From NCBI GenBank assembly GCA_958298945.1, contig CATQJD010000139.1, forward strand, positions 1 through 64,000: a DNA stretch of 64,000 nt. Direction: 5' to 3'. This document shows, piece after piece, positions 49,272 to 62,490 of the stretch; position 1 is the stretch's first letter, and each line of letters starts with the position of its first letter. Source of the DNA: Atherix ibis (lineage: Eukaryota > Arthropoda > Insecta > Diptera > Athericidae). Both the position numbers and the translations under genes were made by a program. Below the pieces are notes generated by a model. The model was not told where the DNA came from. It worked only from the letters and a program-made list of their open reading frames with translations, and searched no databases.

Positions 49272-51720
49272 AGTAATATATTTAAGAGGAATATGAAGTA
49301 ATATGATTAAGAGGAATATGAAGTAGTATATTTAAGAGGAATATGAAGTAGTATGTTTAAGAGGAATATGAAGTAGTATGTTTAAGAGGAATATGAAGTA
49401 GTATGTTTATGTGGAATATGAAGTAGTATGTTTAAGAGGAATATGAAGTAGTGTGTTTAAGAGGAATATGAAGTAGTATGTTTAAGAGGAATATGAAGTA
49501 GTATGTTTAAGAGGAATATGAAGTAGTATGTTTAAGAGGAATATGAAGTAGTATATTTAAGAGGAATATGAAGTAGTATATTTAACAGGAATATGAAGTA
49601 GTGTGTTTTAGAGGAATATGAAGTAGTATGTTTAAGAGGAATATAAGGTAGTATGTTTAAAAGGAATATGAAGTAGAATATTTAAGAGGAATATGAAGTA
49701 GTATGCTTAAGAATAATATGAAGAAGTATATTTAAGAGGAATATGAAGTAATATATTTAAGAGGAATATGAAGTAATATGATTGAGAGGAATATGAAGTA
49801 GTATGTTTAAGAGGAATATGAAGTAGTATGTTTAAGAGGAATATGAAGTAGTATGTTTAAGAGGAATATGAAGTAGTATATTTAAGAGGAATATGAAGTA
49901 GTATATTTAAGAGAAATATGAAGTAGTATGTTTAAGAGGAATATGAAGTAGTATGTTTAAGAGGAATATGACGTAGTATGTTTAAAAGGAATATGAAGTA
50001 GTATGTTTAAGAGGAATATGAAGTAGTATATTTAAGAGCAATATGAAGTAGTATATTTAAGAGGAATATGAAGTAGTATGTTTAAGAGGAATATGAAGTA
50101 GTATGTTTAAGAGGAATATGAAGTAGTATATTTAAGAGGAATATGAAGTAGTATATTTAAGAGCAATATGAAGTAGTATATTTAAGAGGAATATGAAGTA
50201 GTATGTTTAAGAGGAATATGAAATAGTATGTTTAAGAGGAATATGAAGTAGTATGTTTAAGAGGAATATGACGTAGTATGTTTAAAAGGAATATGAAGTA
50301 GTATGTTTAAGAGGAATATGAAGTAGTATATTTAAGAGCAATATGAAGTAGTATGTTTAAGAGGAATATGAAGTAGTATGTTTAAGAGGAATATGAAGTA
50401 GTATGTTTAAGAGGAATATGAAGTAGTATGTTTAAGAGGAATATGAAGTAGTATATTTAAGAGCAATATGAAGTAGTATATTTAAGAGGAATATGAAGTA
50501 GTATGTTTAAGAGGAATATGAAGTAGTGTATTTAAGATGAAAATGAAGTGGTATATTTAAGAGGAATATGAAGTAGTATGATTAAGAGGAATATGAAGTA
50601 GTATGTTTAAGAGGAATGTGTAGTAGTATGTTTAAGAGGAATATGAAGTAGTATATTTAAGAGGAATATGAAGTAATATATTTAAGAGCAATATGAAGTA
50701 GTATATTTAAGAGGAATATGAAGTAGTATGTTTAAGAGGAATATGAGGTAGTATGTTTAAAAGGAATATGAAGTAGTATGTTTAAGAGGAATATGAAGTA
50801 GTATGTTTAGGAGAAATATGAAGTAGTATGTTTAAGAGAAATATGAAGTAGTATGTTTAGGAGAAATATGAAGTAGTATGTTTAAGAGAAATATGAAGTA
50901 TAATGTTTAAGAGGAATATGAAGTAGTATGTTTAAGAGGAATATGAAGTAGTATGTTTAAGAGGAATATGAAGTAGTATGTTTAAGAGGAATATGAGGTA
51001 GTATGCTTAAGAGGAAGTTGAAGTAGTATGTTTAAGAGGAATAAGAAGTAGTATGTTTAAGAGGAATATGAAGTAGTATGTTTAAGAGGACTATGAAGTA
51101 GTATATTTATGAGGAATATGAAGTAGTATGTTTAAGAGGAATATGCAGTAATATGTTTAAGAGGAATATGAAGTAGTATGTTTAAGAGGAATATGAAGTA
51201 GTATGTTTAAGGGGAATAAGAAGTAGTATATTTAAGAGGAATATGAAGTAGTATATTTAAGAGGAATATGAAGTAGTATATTTAAGAGGAATATGAAGTA
51301 GTATATTTAAGAGGAATATGAAGTAGTATATTTAAGAGGAATATGAAGTAGTAGGTTTAAGAGGAATATGAAGTAGTATGTTTAAGAGGAATATGACGTA
51401 TTATGTTTAAGAGGAATATGAAGTTGTATGTTTACGAGGAATATGGAGTAGTATGTTTAAGAGGAATATGAAGTAGTGTGTTTAAGAGGAATATGAAGTA
51501 GTATGTTTAAGAGGATTATGACTTAGTATGTTTAATAGGTATATGAAGTAGTATGTTTAAGAGGAATATGAAGTAGTATGCATAAGAGGAATATGAAGTA
51601 GCATATTTAAGAGGAATATGAAGCCGTATGTTTAAGAGGAATATGAAGTAGTATGTTTAAGAGGAATATGAAGTAGTATGTTTAAAAGGAATTTGAAGTA
51701 GTATGTTTAAGAGGAATATG

Positions 51721-52560
51721 CAGTAGTATATTTAAGAGGAATATGAAATAGTATATTTAAGAGGAATATGAAGTAGTATGTTTAGGAGGAATATTAAGTA
51801 GTATGTTTAAGAGGAATATGAAGTAGTATATTTAAGAGGAATATGAAGTAGTATGTTTAAGAGGAATATGAAGTAGTATATTTACGATGAAAATGAAGTG
51901 GTATATTTAAGAGGAATATGAAGTAGTATGATTAAGAGGAATATGAAGTAGTATGTTTAAGAGGAATGTGAAGTAGTATGTTTAAGAGGAATATGAAGTA
52001 GTATATTTAAGAGGAATATGAAGTAGTATATTGAAGAGCAATATGAAGTAGTATATTTAAGAGGAATATGAAGTAGTATGTTTAAGAGGAATATGAAGTA
52101 GTATATTTAAGAGCAATATGAAGTAGTATATTTAAGAGGAATATGAAGTAGTATGTTTAAGAGGAATATGAAGTAGTATGTATAAGAGGAATATGAAGTA
52201 GTATATTTAAGAGGAATATGAAGTAGTATATTTAAGAGCAATATGAAGTAGTATATTTAAGAGGAATATGAAGTAGTATATTTAAGAGCAATATGAAGTA
52301 GTATATTTAAGAGGAATATGAAGTAGTATGTTTAAGAGGAATATGAAGTAGTATATTTAAGATGAAAATGAAGTGGTATATTTAAGAGGAATATGAAGTA
52401 GTATGATTAAGAGGAATATGAAGTAGTATGTTTAAGAGGAATGTGAAGTAGTATGTTTAAGAGGAATATGAAGTAGTATGTTTAAGAGTTATATGAAGTA
52501 GTATGTTTAAAAGGAATATGAAGTAGTATGTTTAAGAGGAACATGAAGTAGTATGTTTAA
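51721..52560 (+). repeat. 840-bp sub-block in U2, copy 1
   Basis: It matches 52,821-53,660 at exactly 1,100 bp: ATGCAGTAG at 51,721 and 52,821, TTTACGATG at 51,881 and 52,981, AGAGTTATATG near 52,486 and 53,586. The copy 1 type has TGTATAAGAGG near 52,181 and AGTAGTATATT after the GAAGAGCAATATG monomer. Confidence 0.85.
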
Positions 52561-52820
52561 AAGGAATATGAAGTAGTATGTTTAAGAGGAATATGAAGTA
52601 GTATGTTTAGGAGAAATATGAAGTAGTATGTTTAAGAGAAATATGAAGTATAATGTTTAAGAGGAATATGAAGTAGTATGTTTAACAGGAATATGAAGTA
52701 GTATGTTTAAGAGGAATATTAAGTAGTATATTTAAGAGGAATATAAAGTAGTATGTTTAAGAGGAATAAGAAGTAGTATGTTTAAGAGGAATATGAAGTA
52801 GTATGTTTAAGAGGAATATG

Positions 52821-53660
52821 CAGTAGTATATTTAAGAGGAATATGAAATAGTATATTTAAGAGGAATATGAAGTAGTATGTTTAGGAGGAATATTAAGTA
52901 GTATGTTTAAGAGGAATATGAAGTAGTATATTTAAGAGGAATATGAAGTAGTATGTTTAAGAGGAATATGAAGTAGTATATTTACGATGAAAATGAAGTG
53001 GTATATTTAAGAGGAATATGAAGTAGTATGATTAAGAGGAATATGAAGTAGTATGTTTAAGAGGAATGTGAAGTAGTATGTTTAAGAGGAATATGAAGTA
53101 GTATATTTAAGAGGAATATGAAGTAGTATATTGAAGAGCAATATGAAGTAATATATTTAAGAGGAATATGAAGTAGTATGTTTAAGAGGAATATGAAGTA
53201 GTATATTTAAGAGCAATATGAAGTAGTATATTTAAGAGGAATATGAAGTAGTATGTTTAAGAGGAATATGAAGTAGTATGTTTAAGAGGAATATGAAGTA
53301 GTATATTTAAGAGGAATATGAAGTAGTATATTTAAGAGCAATATGAAGTAGTATATTTAAGAGGAATATGAAGTAGTATATTTAAGAGCAATATGGAGTA
53401 GTATATTTAAGAGGAATATGAAGTAGTATGTTTAAGAGGAATATGAAGTAGTATATTTAAGATGAAAATGAAGTGGTATATTTAAGAGGAATATGAAGTA
53501 GTATAATTAAGAGGAATATGAAGTAGTATGTTTAAGAGGAATGTGAAGTAGTATGTTTAAGAGGAATATGAAGTAGTATGTTTAAGAGTTATATGAAGTA
53601 GTATGTTTAAAAGGAATATGAAGTAGTATGTTTAAGAGGAATATGAAGTAGTATGTTTAA
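52821..53660 (+). repeat. 840-bp sub-block in U2, copy 2
   Basis: The copy 2 type has AGTAATATATT near 53,149 and AGCAATATGGAG near 53,389. The single copy in U1 (47,834 onward) has the AGTAATATATT state near 48,172, so it resembles copy 2. The single complete copy in U4 (61,395 onward) resembles copy 1. Confidence 0.85.
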
Positions 53661-54196
53661 GAGGAATATGAAGTAGTATGTTTAAGAGGAATATGAGGTA
53701 GTATGCTTAAGAGGAAGTTGAAGTAGTATGTTTAAGAGGAATAAGAAGTAGTATGTTTAAGAGGAATATGAAGTAGTATGTTTAAGAGGACTATGAAGTA
53801 GTATATTTATGAGGAATATGAAGTATAATGTTTAAGAGGAATATGCAGTAATATGTTTAAGAGGAATATGAAGTAGTATATTTAAGAGGAATATGAAGTA
53901 GTATGTTTAAGAGGAATATGAAGTAGTATATTTAAGATGAAAATGAAGTAGTATATTTAAGAGGAATATGAAGTAGTATATTTAAGAGCAATATGAAGTA
54001 GTATATTTAAGAGGAATATGAAGTAGTATGTTTAAGAGGAATATGAAGTAGTATATTCAAGATGAAAATGAAGTGGTATATTTAAGAGGAATATGAAGTA
54101 GTATGATTAAGAGGAATACGAAGTCGTATGTTTAAGGGGAATATGAAGTAGTATGTTTAGGAGGAATATGAAGTAGTATGCTTAAGAGAATTATGA

Positions 54197-54208
54197 AGAG
54201 GAATATGA
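54197..54208 (+). repeat. 12-bp truncated monomer, copy 5 of 6
   Basis: 4,937 bp after copy 4. Identical flanks. Confidence 0.97.
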
Positions 54209-57200
54209 AGTAATATATTTAAGAGGAATATGAAGTAATATGATTAAGAGGAATATGAAGTAGTATATTTAAGAGGAATATGAAGTAGTATGTTTAAGAG
54301 GAATATGAAGTAGTATGTTTAAGAGGAATATGAAGTAGTATGTTTATGTGGAATATGAAGTAGTATGTTTAAGAGGAATATGAAGTAGTGTGTTTAAGAG
54401 GAATATGAAGTAGTATGTTTAAGAGGAATATGAAGTAGTATGTTTAAGAGGAATATGAAGTAGTATGTTTAAGAGGAATATGAAGTAGTATATTTAAGAG
54501 GAATATGAAGTAGTATATTTAACAGGAATATGAAGTAGTGTGTTTTAGAGGAATATGAAGTAGTATGTTTAAGAGGAATATAAGGTAGTATGTTTAAAAG
54601 GAATATGAAGTAGAATATTTAAGAGGAATATGAAGTAGTATGCTTAAGAGTAATATGAAGAAGTATATTTAAGAGGAATATGAAGTAATATATTTAAGAG
54701 GAATATGAAGTAATATGATTGAGAGGAATATGAAGTAGTATGTTTAAGAGGAATATGAAGTAGTATGTTTAAGAGGAATATGAAGTAGTATGTTTAAGAG
54801 GAATATGAAGTAGTATATTTAAGAGGAATATGAAGTAGTATATTTAAGAGGAATATGAAGTAGTATGTTTAAGAGGAATATGAAGTAGTATGTTTAAGAG
54901 GAATATGACGTAGTATGTTTAAAAGGAATATGAAGTAGTATGTTTAAGAGGAATATGAAGTAGTATATTTAAGAGCAATATGAAGTAGTATATTTAAGAG
55001 GAATATGAAGTAGTATGTTTAAGAGGAATATGAAGTAGTATGTTTAAGAGGAATATGAAGTAGTATATTTAAGAGGAATATGAAGTAGTATATTTAAGAG
55101 CAATATGAAGTAGTATATTTAAGAGGAATATGAAGTAGTATGTTTAAGAGGAATATGAAATAGTATGTTTAAGAGGAATATGAAGTAGTATGTTTAAGAG
55201 GAATATGACGTAGTATGTTTAAAAGGAATATGAAGTAGTATGTTTAAGAGGAATATGAAGTAGTATATTTAAGAGCAATATGAAGTAGTATGTTTAAGAG
55301 GAATATGAAGTAGTATGTTTAAGAGGAATATGAAGTAGTATGTTTAAGAGGAATATGAAGTAGTATGTTTAAGAGGAATATGAAGTAGTATATTTAAGAG
55401 CAATATGAAGTAGTATATTTAAGAGGAATATGAAGTAGTATGTTTAAGAGGAATATGAAGTAGTGTATTTAAGATGAAAATGAAGTGGTATATTTAAGAG
55501 GAATATGAAGTAGTATGATTAAGAGGAATATGAAGTAGTATGTTTAAGAGGAATGTGTAGTAGTATGTTTAAGAGGAATATGAAGTAGTATATTTAAGAG
55601 GAATATGAAGTAATATATTTAAGAGCAATATGAAGTAGTATATTTAAGAGGAATATGAAGTAGTATGTTTAAGAGGAATATGAAGTAGTATGTTTAAGAG
55701 GAATATGAGGTAGTATGCTTAAGAGGAAGTTGAAGTAGTATGTTTAAGAGGAATAAGAAGTAGTATGTTTAAGAGGAATATGAAGTAGTATGTTTAAGAG
55801 GACTATGAAGTAGTATATTTATGAGGAATATGAAGTAGTATGTTTAAGAGGAATATGCAGTAATATGTTTAAGAGGAATATGAAGTAGTATGTTTAAGAG
55901 GAATATGAAGTAGTATGTTTAAGGGGAATAAGAAGTAGTATATTTAAGAGGAATATGAAGTAGTATATTTAAGAGGAATATGAAGTAGTATATTTAAGAG
56001 GAATATGAAGTAGTATATTTAAGAGGAATATGAAGTAGTATATTTAAGAGGAATATGAAGTAGTAGGTTTAAGAGGAATATGAAGTAGTATGTTTAAGAG
56101 GAATATGACGTATTATGTTTAAGAGGAATATGAAGTTGTATGTTTACGAGGAATATGGAGTAGTATGTTTAAGAGGAATATGAAGTAGTGTGTTTAAGAG
56201 GAATATGAAGTAGTATGTTTAAGAGGATTATGACTTAGTATGTTTAATAGGTATATGAAGTAGTATGTTTAAGAGGAATATGAAGTAGTATGCATAAGAG
56301 GAATATGAAGTAGCATATTTAAGAGGAATATGAAGCCGTATGTTTAAGAGGAATATGAAGTAGTATGTTTAAGAGGAATATGAAGTAGTATGTTTAAAAG
56401 GAATTTGAAGTAGTATGTTTAAGAGGAATATGCAGTAGTATATTTAAGAGGAATATGAAATAGTATATTTAAGAGGAATATGAAGTAGTATGTTTAGGAG
56501 GAATATTAAGTAGTATGTTTAAGAGGAATATGAAGTAGTATATTTAAGAGGAATATGAAGTAGTATGTTTAAGAGGAATATGAAGTAGTATATTTACGAT
56601 GAAAATGAAGTGGTATATTTAAGAGGAATATGAAGTAGTATGATTAAGAGGAATATGAAGTAGTATGTTTAAGAGGAATGTGAAGTAGTATGTTTAAGAG
56701 GAATATGAAGTAGTATATTTAAGAGGAATATGAAGTAGTATATTGAAGAGCAATATGAAGTAGTATATTTAAGAGGAATATGAAGTAGTATGTTTAAGAG
56801 GAATATGAAGTAGTATATTTAAGAGCAATATGAAGTAGTATATTTAAGAGGAATATGAAGTAGTATGTTTAAGAGGAATATGAAGTAGTATGTATAAGAG
56901 GAATATGAAGTAGTATATTTAAGAGGAATATGAAGTAGTATATTTAAGAGCAATATGAAGTAGTATATTTAAGAGGAATATGAAGTAGTATATTTAAGAG
57001 CAATATGAAGTAGTATATTTAAGAGGAATATGAAGTAGTATGTTTAAGAGGAATATGAAGTAGTATATTTAAGATGAAAATGAAGTGGTATATTTAAGAG
57101 GAATATGAAGTAGTATGATTAAGAGGAATATGAAGTAGTATGTTTAAGAGGAATGTGAAGTAGTATGTTTAAGAGGAATATGAAGTAGTATGTTTAAGAG

Positions 57201-58908
57201 TTATATGAAGTAGTATGTTTAAAAGGAATATGAAGTAGTATGTTTAAGAGGAACATGAAGTAGTATGTTTAAAAGGAATATGAAGTAGTATGTTTAAGAG
57301 GAATATGAAGTAGTATGTTTAGGAGAAATATGAAGTAGTATGTTTAAGAGAAATATGAAGTATAATGTTTAAGAGGAATATGAAGTAGTATGTTTAACAG
57401 GAATATGAAGTAGTATGTTTAAGAGGAATATTAAGTAGTATATTTAAGAGGAATATAAAGTAGTATGTTTAAGAGGAATAAGAAGTAGTATGTTTAAGAG
57501 GAATATGAAGTAGTATGTTTAAGAGGAATATGCAGTAGTATATTTAAGAGGAATATGAAATAGTATATTTAAGAGGAATATGAAGTAGTATGTTTAGGAG
57601 GAATATTAAGTAGTATGTTTAAGAGGAATATGAAGTAGTATATTTAAGAGGAATATGAAGTAGTATGTTTAAGAGGAATATGAAGTAGTATATTTACGAT
57701 GAAAATGAAGTGGTATATTTAAGAGGAATATGAAGTAGTATGATTAAGAGGAATATGAAGTAGTATGTTTAAGAGGAATGTGAAGTAGTATGTTTAAGAG
57801 GAATATGAAGTAGTATATTTAAGAGGAATATGAAGTAGTATATTGAAGAGCAATATGAAGTAATATATTTAAGAGGAATATGAAGTAGTATGTTTAAGAG
57901 GAATATGAAGTAGTATATTTAAGAGCAATATGAAGTAGTATATTTAAGAGGAATATGAAGTAGTATGTTTAAGAGGAATATGAAGTAGTATGTTTAAGAG
58001 GAATATGAAGTAGTATATTTAAGAGGAATATGAAGTAGTATATTTAAGAGCAATATGAAGTAGTATATTTAAGAGGAATATGAAGTAGTATATTTAAGAG
58101 CAATATGGAGTAGTATATTTAAGAGGAATATGAAGTAGTATGTTTAAGAGGAATATGAAGTAGTATATTTAAGATGAAAATGAAGTGGTATATTTAAGAG
58201 GAATATGAAGTAGTATAATTAAGAGGAATATGAAGTAGTATGTTTAAGAGGAATGTGAAGTAGTATGTTTAAGAGGAATATGAAGTAGTATGTTTAAGAG
58301 TTATATGAAGTAGTATGTTTAAAAGGAATATGAAGTAGTATGTTTAAGAGGAATATGAAGTAGTATGTTTAAGAGGAATATGAAGTAGTATGTTTAAGAG
58401 GAATATGAGGTAGTATGCTTAAGAGGAAGTTGAAGTAGTATGTTTAAGAGGAATAAGAAGTAGTATGTTTAAGAGGAATATGAAGTAGTATGTTTAAGAG
58501 GACTATGAAGTAGTATATTTATGAGGAATATGAAGTAGTATGTTTAAGAGGAATATGCAGTAATATGTTTAAGAGGAATATGAAGTAGTATATTTAAGAG
58601 GAATATGAAGTAGTATGTTTAAGAGGAATATGAAGTAGTATATTTAAGATGAAAATGAAGTAGTATATTTAAGAGGAATATGAAGTAGTATATTTAAGAG
58701 CAATATGAAGTAGTATATTTAAGAGGAATATGAAGTAGTATGTTTAAGAGGAATATGAAGTAGTATATTCAAGATGAAAATGAAGTGGTATATTTAAGAG
58801 GAATATGAAGTAGTATGATTAAGAGGAATACGAAGTCGTATGTTTAAGGGGAATATGAAGTAGTATGTTTAGGAGGAATATGAAGTAGTATGCTTAAGAG
58901 AATTATGA
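54197..58908 (+). repeat. Right higher-order unit U3 (4,712 bp)
   Basis: 188 full monomers plus the 12-bp one. Same order as U2 but without the 9-monomer segment: from 54,197 to GGAAGTTG (55,725) is 1,528 bp here against 1,753 bp in U2 and U4, a difference of exactly 225 bp. It holds the GACGTAG pair (54,909 and 55,209), both 840-bp sub-blocks (56,433-57,272 and 57,533-58,372), the second S cassette (58,425) and TCGTATG at 58,836. Confidence 0.88.
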
Positions 58909-58920
58909 AGAGGAATATGA
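58909..58920 (+). repeat. 12-bp truncated monomer, copy 6 of 6
   Basis: 4,712 bp after copy 5. No seventh copy occurs before the window ends, although one would be expected near 63.8 kb if the unit were complete. Confidence 0.97.
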
Positions 58921-61900
58921 AGTAATATATTTAAGAGGAATATGAAGTAATATGATTAAGAGGAATATGAAGTAGTATATTTAAGAGGAATATGAAGTAG
59001 TATGTTTAAGAGGAATATGAAGTAGTATGTTTAAGAGGAATATGAAGTAGTATGTTTATGTGGAATATGAAGTAGTATGTTTAAGAGGAATATGAAGTAG
59101 TGTGTTTAAGAGGAATATGAAGTAGTATGTTTAAGAGGAATATGAAGTAGTATGTTTAAGAGGAATATGAAGTAGTATGTTTAAGAGGAATATGAAGTAG
59201 TATATTTAAGAGGAATATGAAGTAGTATATTTAACAGGAATATGAAGTAGTGTGTTTTAGAGGAATATGAAGTAGTATGTTTAAGAGGAATATAAGGTAG
59301 TATGTTTAAAAGGAATATGAAGTAGAATATTTAAGAGGAATATGAAGTAGTATGCTTAAGAGTAATATGAAGAAGTATATTTAAGAGGAATATGAAGTAA
59401 TATATTTAAGAGGAATATGAAGTAATATGATTGAGAGGAATATGAAGTAGTATGTTTAAGAGGAATATGAAGTAGTATGTTTAAGAGGAATATGAAGTAG
59501 TATGTTTAAGAGGAATATGAAGTAGTATATTTAAGAGGAATATGAAGTAGTATATTTAAGAGGAATATGAAGTAGTATGTTTAAGAGGAATATGAAGTAG
59601 TATGTTTAAGAGGAATATGACGTAGTATGTTTAAAAGGAATATGAAGTAGTATGTTTAAGAGGAATATGAAGTAGTATATTTAAGAGCAATATGAAGTAG
59701 TATATTTAAGAGGAATATGAAGTAGTATGTTTAAGAGGAATATGAAGTAGTATGTTTAAGAGGAATATGAAGTAGTATATTTAAGAGGAATATGAAGTAG
59801 TATATTTAAGAGCAATATGAAGTAGTATATTTAAGAGGAATATGAAGTAGTATGTTTAAGAGGAATATGAAATAGTATGTTTAAGAGGAATATGAAGTAG
59901 TATGTTTAAGAGGAATATGACGTAGTATGTTTAAAAGGAATATGAAGTAGTATGTTTAAGAGGAATATGAAGTAGTATATTTAAGAGCAATATGAAGTAG
60001 TATGTTTAAGAGGAATATGAAGTAGTATGTTTAAGAGGAATATGAAGTAGTATGTTTAAGAGGAATATGAAGTAGTATGTTTAAGAGGAATATGAAGTAG
60101 TATATTTAAGAGCAATATGAAGTAGTATATTTAAGAGGAATATGAAGTAGTATGTTTAAGAGGAATATGAAGTAGTGTATTTAAGATGAAAATGAAGTGG
60201 TATATTTAAGAGGAATATGAAGTAGTATGATTAAGAGGAATATGAAGTAGTATGTTTAAGAGGAATGTGTAGTAGTATGTTTAAGAGGAATATGAAGTAG
60301 TATATTTAAGAGGAATATGAAGTAATATATTTAAGAGCAATATGAAGTAGTATATTTAAGAGGAATATGAAGTAGTATGTATAAGAGGAATATGAGGTAG
60401 TATGTTTAAAAGGAATATGAAGTAGTATGTTTAAGAGGAATATGAAGTAGTATGTTTAGGAGAAATATGAAGTAGTATGTTTAAGAGAAATATGAAGTAG
60501 TATGTTTAGGAGAAATATGAAGTAGTATGTTTAAGAGAAATATGAAGTATAATGTTTAAGAGGAATATGAAGTAGTATGTTTAAGAGGAATATGAAGTAG
60601 TATGTTTAAGAGGAATATGAAGTAGTATGTTTAAGAGGAATATGAGGTAGTATGCTTAAGAGGAAGTTGAAGTAGTATGTTTAAGAGGAATAAGAAGTAG
60701 TATGTTTAAGAGGAATATGAAGTAGTATGTTTAAGAGGACTATGAAGTAGTATATTTATGAGGAATATGAAGTAGTATGTTTAAGAGGAATATGCAGTAA
60801 TATGTTTAAGAGGAATATGAAGTAGTATGTTTAAGAGGAATATGAAGTAGTATGTTTAAGGGGAATAAGAAGTAGTATATTAAAGATGAAAATGAAGTAG
60901 TATATTAAAGAGGAATATGAAGTACAATGTTTAAGAGGAATTTGAAGTAGTATATTTAAGAGGAATATGAAGTAGTATATTTAAGAGGAATATGAAGTAG
61001 TATATTTAAGAGGAATATGAAGTAGTATGTTTAAGAGGAATATGAAGTAGTATGTTTAAGAGGAATATGAAGTATTATGTTTAAGAGGAATATGAAGTTG
61101 TATGTTTACGAGGAATATGGAGTAGTATGTTTAAGAGGAATATGAAGTAGTGTGTTTAAGAGGAATATGAAGTAGTATGTTTAAGAGGATTATGACGTAG
61201 TATGTTTAATAGGTATATGAAGTAGTATGTTTAAGAGGAATATAAAGTAGTATGCATAAGAGGAATATGAAGTAGCATATTTAAGAGGAATATGAAGCCG
61301 TATGTTTAAGAGGAATATGAAGTAGTAGGTTTAAGAGGAATATGAAGTAGTATGTTTAAAAGGAATTTGAAGTAGTATGTTTAAGAGGAATATGCAGTAG
61401 TATATTTAAGAGGAATATGAAATAGTATATTTAAGAGGAATATGAAGTAGTATGTTTAGGAGGAATATTAAGTAGTATGTTTAAGAGGAATATGAAGTAG
61501 TATATTTAAGAGGAATATGAAGTAGTATGTTTAAGAGGAATATGAAGTAGTATATTTACGATGAAAATGAAGTGGTATATTTAAGAGGAATATGAAGTAG
61601 TATGATTAAGAGGAATATGAAGTAGTATGTTTAAGAGGAATGTGAAGTAGTATGTTTAAGAGGAATATGAAGTAGTATATTTAAGAGGAATATGAAGTAG
61701 TATATTGAAGAGCAATATGAAGTAGTATATTTAAGAGGAATATGAAGTAGTATGTTTAAGAGGAATATGAAGTAGTATATTTAAGAGCAATATGAAGTAG
61801 TATATTTAAGAGGAATATGAAGTAGTATGTTTAAGAGGAATATGAAGTAGTATGTATAAAAGGAATATGAAGTAGTATATTTAAGAGGAATATGAAGTAG

Positions 61901-62490
61901 TATATTTAAGAGCAATATGAAGTAGTATATTTAAGAGGAATATGAAGTAGTATATTTAAGAGCAATATGAAGTAGTATATTTAAGAGGAATATGAAGTAG
62001 TATGTTTAAGAGGAATATGAAGTAGTATATTTAAGATGAAAATGAAGTGGTATATTTAAGAGGAATATGAAGTAGTATGATTAAGAGGAATATGAAGTAG
62101 TATGTTTAAGAGGAATGTGAAGTAGTATGTTTAAGAGGAATATGAAGTAGTATGTTTAAGAGTTATATGAAGTAGTATGTTTAAAAGGAATATGAAGTAG
62201 TATGTTTAAGAGGAACATGAAGTAGTATGTTTAAAAGGAATATGAAGTAGTATGTTTAAGAGGAATATGAAGTAGTATGTTTAGGAGAAATATGAAGTAG
62301 TATGTTTAAGAGAAATATGAAGTATAATGTTTAAGAGGAATATGAAGTAGTATGTTTAACAGGAATATGAAGTAGTATGTTTAAGAGGAATATTAAGTAG
62401 TATATTTAAGAGGAATATAAAGTAGTATGTTTAAGAGGAATAAGAAGTAGTATGTTTAAGAGGAATATGAAGTAGTATGTTTAAGAGGAA
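58909..62490 (+). repeat. Right higher-order unit U4 (incomplete, about 3.58 kb)
   Basis: It starts with the 12-bp monomer and matches U2 through the 9-monomer segment (about 60,396-60,620) and S cassette 1 (GGAAGTTG at 60,662). At about 60,862-61,072 it carries the U1-type segment (AAAGATGAAAATG, TACAATG, GAATTTG), one monomer longer than in U2 and U3, so TTTAACAGG falls 4,962 rather than 4,937 bp after its U3 counterpart. It has sub-block copy 1 only (61,395 to about 62,234). The match to U3 stops at about 62,490, where U3 goes on to ATGCAGTAG and sub-block copy 2. Confidence 0.85.

Larger units (their letters stand above)
49260..54196 (+). repeat. Right higher-order unit U2 (4,937 bp)
   Basis: 197 full monomers plus the 12-bp one. 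Order: 12-bp monomer; GTGTGTTTTAGAGG; the GACGTAG pair at 49,972 and 50,272; a 9-monomer segment about 50,747-50,971 (TTTAGGAGAAATATG, TATAATG); S cassette 1 (GGAAGTTG at 51,013); sub-block copy 1 (51,721-52,560); sub-block copy 2 (52,821-53,660); S cassette 2 (53,713); TCGTATGTTTAAGGGG at 54,124. All markers align with U3 at 4,937 bp before the 9-monomer segment and 4,712 bp after it. Only a few substitutions separate U2 and U3 (for example AAGAATAAT at 49,709 and TATAATG at 53,824). Confidence 0.88.
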
